DNA of 16,892 nucleotides from Bacteriovoracaceae bacterium (GTDB lineage Bacteria > Bdellovibrionota > Bacteriovoracia > Bacteriovoracales > Bacteriovoracaceae): the NCBI GenBank assembly GCA_947448095.1, contig CANFNN010000026.1, forward strand, positions 1 to 16,892. The letters are read 5' to 3'. The notes under the pieces are model-generated. The model ran no database searches, had not been told where the DNA came from, and saw only the letters and a list, made by a program, of their open reading frames with translations. The translations under genes and the position numbers were made by a program. Positions 14,530-16,892 of the stretch are shown here, piece by piece (the stretch's first letter is position 1; the number at the start of each line of letters is the position of its first letter).

Positions 14530-16892
14530 ATGAAGAATTCGCTCGCGCCACTTAATTACCACCCTGAAAAATTAGAAAGAGAACTAAAACTATTTTATAT
14601 CGGTGCAGATAAGAATGACATTCAAGAGATGCTCAAAGAAGTGGGCCTAAAAACTCTGGAAGATCTTTATGCCCATATTGGTGACGATGTGAAAATGGTA
14701 TCAATACCGATGAATAAACACATGAGTTATGAAGAACTGATTGCTCACGTAAACGAGCTCTCTCATAAAAATAAAATTAAATTGTCTTTTCTAGGTGATG
14801 GTCTTCCTCAGTATAAAGTCACTGATGTTGTAGGCCCGATCTGTGACATTCGTGGTCTGACCACGGCGTATACTCCTTATCAACCGGAGCGCTCTCAGGG
14901 AACACTTCAAACACTTTGGATTTATCAATCCCTTATTGCTCAGCTCACTGGTTTTGAAGCGATTAATGCCTCTCTTTATGACCGTTCAACTTGTTTGTTT
15001 GAGGCCATGAACTGTGCTCTTCGTTTGGTGAAAGATTCAACCACCATGATCGTTGCGGCAACTCTCTACCCAGGGGATCTCGAAGTTATCGAGACGTATG
15101 CTCGTGAAACAAATCTTAAACTTTTGAAAGCTCCTGTGAATGCTCAAACGGGTCGCTTAGATATGGATGCTCTGAAACGTATCCTTAATACCACTCCTCA
15201 AATTGCTGGAGTTGCCTTTCCTCAAGTCAACAATCTTGGAAATATTGAGCCCGTGGATGAAATCGTTGATATTTGTTCAAACCACAATATTAAATCTATT
15301 GCAGTGATTGATCCCATGTTACTTGGACCATCTGGACTCAAGCCGCCAGTCAAGTTCGGTAACCGCTCTCAGGGCGCAGATATGTTTGTCGCTGAAGGGC
15401 AACACTTAGCGATCGGTCCCAACTTTGGGGGCCCAGGCCTTGGGATTTTCGGCATTCGCTATAACGATCAAGACAAACTCTCTATCCGGTCTACAGCTGG
15501 TCGCTACATTGGGAAAACGACTGATCTTAAAGGTCGTGAGTGCAAAGCGCTCATCCTTTCAACCCGTGAGCAACATATTCGCCGTGAAAAAGCGACTTCA
15601 AACATTTGCTCGAACCAATCATTTATTGCGACTTTGGCCGGAGCTTCGATGCTGGCCCGTGGAGATGAGGGTTTTGAAGCGACTCTTCAAACTTCTCGCT
15701 CACTTGCTGTCAAAGCCGCAGAGGCGTTGTCTCAATTTGAAGGAGTGGACGTTCGTTTTAGAGCGACCTCATTTTTTAACGAATTTACTTTAAAGCTTCC
15801 TGTCGACACGCAAGGCTTCATCCATAAAGCTTCCGCTGCAGGGATTCAAATCGGAGTCGATGTCTCAAATCGCCATCCAGAAATCCAAGGCGAGAATCTC
15901 CTTCTCATGAGTTTCACAGATATTCACTCAGAAGAGGACGTAGAAACCTTAATTAAGTTTTTTGAAACTCAATTTGAGAAGAACAAGCAAGGAGTCTCAG
16001 TTCCTAAGATTCAATCAGTTCTTCTTCGAGACGCGGCCCCTGAGATTCCTAAGATTTCTAAAAAAGATTTAGTTCATTACTATGAAAAACTAGGCAAACA
16101 AAATCTTTCTCCTGATGACGGGATTTATCCTCTTGGTTCGTGTACCATGAAATACAATCCTTATATCAATGACTATGCGGCTTCTCTCAAAGGCTTCACT
16201 GACATTCACCCTCAAGCACCTCTAGAAGATATTCAGGGCTCGCTTGAAGTGTTGTATGAAATCCAGGAAATGTTTAAAGCGATAACTGGCCTTCCAGGTG
16301 TGACGACTCAGCCAGTGGCCGGGGCACAAGGCGAGCTCGTAGGAATTAAAATGTTTCAGGCCTATCACCGTGACCATGGTGAAGCAGAAACAAGAAACGT
16401 GCTGATTATTCCTCGCTCGGCTCACGGAACGAACCCTGCCACCGCCACCATGGCCGGATATGAGTCTAAAACAATTGATGGAAAGATTTACGGAATCTAC
16501 ACAGTTGAAGCTCTCGCCAATGGTGAAATGAATCTTCAGCAGATTAAAGATTTTCTCAAAACCGATGGTCACCGCGTGGCCGGTGTGATGGTGACAAATC
16601 CTAATACTGCAGGAATTTTTGAATCTCAATTTAAAGAAATGAGTGAACTCATTCACGCAGTTGGTGGCCTCGTTTATATGGACGGCGCCAACATGAACGC
16701 GATTGCCGGGATAATTGATCTGGATAAACTGGGAGTCGATGCAGTTCATAACAATCTTCATAAAACCTGGACCATTCCTCACGGAGGTGGTGGACCGGGA
16801 GATGCCATAGTTGCTGTTTCTCACCGCTTGATGGATTTCTTACCGGGAATTCAGGTCGTGAAAAAGAACAATCAATTTGAAATGGAGAAGCC
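14530..16892 (+). CDS. gcvP: Glycine dehydrogenase (decarboxylating), GcvPA-GcvPB-type fusion (3'-partial)
   Basis: P-protein of the glycine cleavage system: decarboxylates glycine with pyridoxal phosphate and passes the aminomethyl group to the lipoylated H-protein. The frame runs from ATG 14530 off the window end: 787 full codons, no internal stop. Residues 1 to about 475 are a GcvPA-like half with TAYTPYQPE (112-120) and TREQHIRREKATSN (345-358). From about 480 a GcvPB-like half follows, with YPLGSCTMKYNP (533-544), SAHGTNPATATMAGYE, and HKTWTIPHGGGGPG with the pyridoxal lysine Lys745. Both halves look closer to the separate subunits of two-gene systems than to the classical 950-residue chain; here they are continuous. 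The TAYTPYQPE region is preceded by a divergent stretch (VTDVVGPICDIRGL). AAGGA at 14519-14523 supports the start. gcvT and gcvH are not in the window. Confidence 0.92.
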   Translation, partial: MKNSLAPLNYHPEKLERELKLFYIGADKNDIQEMLKEVGLKTLEDLYAHIGDDVKMVSIPMNKHMSYEELIAHVNELSHKNKIKLSFLGDGLPQYKVTDVVGPICDIRGLTTAYTPYQPERSQGTLQTLWIYQSLIAQLTGFEAINASLYDRSTCLFEAMNCALRLVKDSTTMIVAATLYPGDLEVIETYARETNLKLLKAPVNAQTGRLDMDALKRILNTTPQIAGVAFPQVNNLGNIEPVDEIVDICSNHNIKSIAVIDPMLLGPSGLKPPVKFGNRSQGADMFVAEGQHLAIGPNFGGPGLGIFGIRYNDQDKLSIRSTAGRYIGKTTDLKGRECKALILSTREQHIRREKATSNICSNQSFIATLAGASMLARGDEGFEATLQTSRSLAVKAAEALSQFEGVDVRFRATSFFNEFTLKLPVDTQGFIHKASAAGIQIGVDVSNRHPEIQGENLLLMSFTDIHSEEDVETLIKFFETQFEKNKQGVSVPKIQSVLLRDAAPEIPKISKKDLVHYYEKLGKQNLSPDDGIYPLGSCTMKYNPYINDYAASLKGFTDIHPQAPLEDIQGSLEVLYEIQEMFKAITGLPGVTTQPVAGAQGELVGIKMFQAYHRDHGEAETRNVLIIPRSAHGTNPATATMAGYESKTIDGKIYGIYTVEALANGEMNLQQIKDFLKTDGHRVAGVMVTNPNTAGIFESQFKEMSELIHAVGGLVYMDGANMNAIAGIIDLDKLGVDAVHNNLHKTWTIPHGGGGPGDAIVAVSHRLMDFLPGIQVVKKNNQFEMEK

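Noticed and set aside
15425..15793. 122-codon open frame in another frame within gcvP
   Set aside because: The gcvP frame carries family motifs throughout this stretch; shadow frame.
16222..16824. 200-codon open frame on the minus strand inside gcvP
   Set aside because: It is the antisense of a well-conserved coding region with active-site motifs; composition gives no support and no ribosome site is seen.

Overview
The window reads as a compact chromosomal segment from a moderately AT-rich Gram-negative bacterium. Lipoprotein signals, many small secreted proteins of unknown function, secreted metallopeptidases and a polyhydroxybutyrate-type esterase suggest a predatory or degradative lineage such as Bdellovibrionota (Bacteriovorax/Peredibacter-like). 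That placement is inference from gene content; there is no rRNA or other phylogenetic anchor here. I see no tRNA, rRNA, CRISPR array, transposase or phage gene, and no intergenic gap above 300 bases.

Layout. (1) 1-3147 (+): SbcC nuclease subunit, missing only its first codons. (2) 3152-5142 (-): genes for small exported proteins. A CAP-domain lipoprotein, a PDZ-like lipoprotein and an eight-cysteine secreted protein are chained by ATGA overlaps. Further on are a 30-residue membrane microprotein too short for usual gene calling and a secreted protein made of two tandem ~54-residue repeats. (3) 5268-7414 (+): two secreted metallopeptidases, a metzincin-type protease and an M28 aminopeptidase, joined by a TAATG overlap. 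(4) 7476-10497 (+): an unrecognised 221-residue protein, a secreted PHB-depolymerase-type esterase and a GntP-family permease. (5) 10499-14394 (-): rsmJ, an adenosine-kinase-like PfkB kinase, asnS and a 3-hydroxybutyrate dehydrogenase, all in one direction; the last three are separated by one base or less. (6) 14530-end (+): glycine decarboxylase as one chain, its two halves resembling the separate GcvPA and GcvPB subunits of two-gene systems; cut by the window end.

How the genes fit together. The esterase, GntP permease and 3-hydroxybutyrate dehydrogenase form a plausible route: cleave hydroxybutyrate esters outside the cytoplasm, import 3-hydroxybutyrate and oxidise it to acetoacetate. The dehydrogenase is on the opposite strand and ends one base from the permease. 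The two peptidases would release amino acids from proteins, and glycine decarboxylase could feed glycine into one-carbon metabolism. The divergent rsmJ/gcvP gap holds a perfect 12-bp palindrome at abutting -35 elements, a candidate operator.

I find no clearly new defence or mobile system. The most unusual items are the GcvPA-GcvPB fusion, the hydroxybutyrate gene set, the exported-protein cluster with its microprotein, and the rsmJ/gcvP palindrome.
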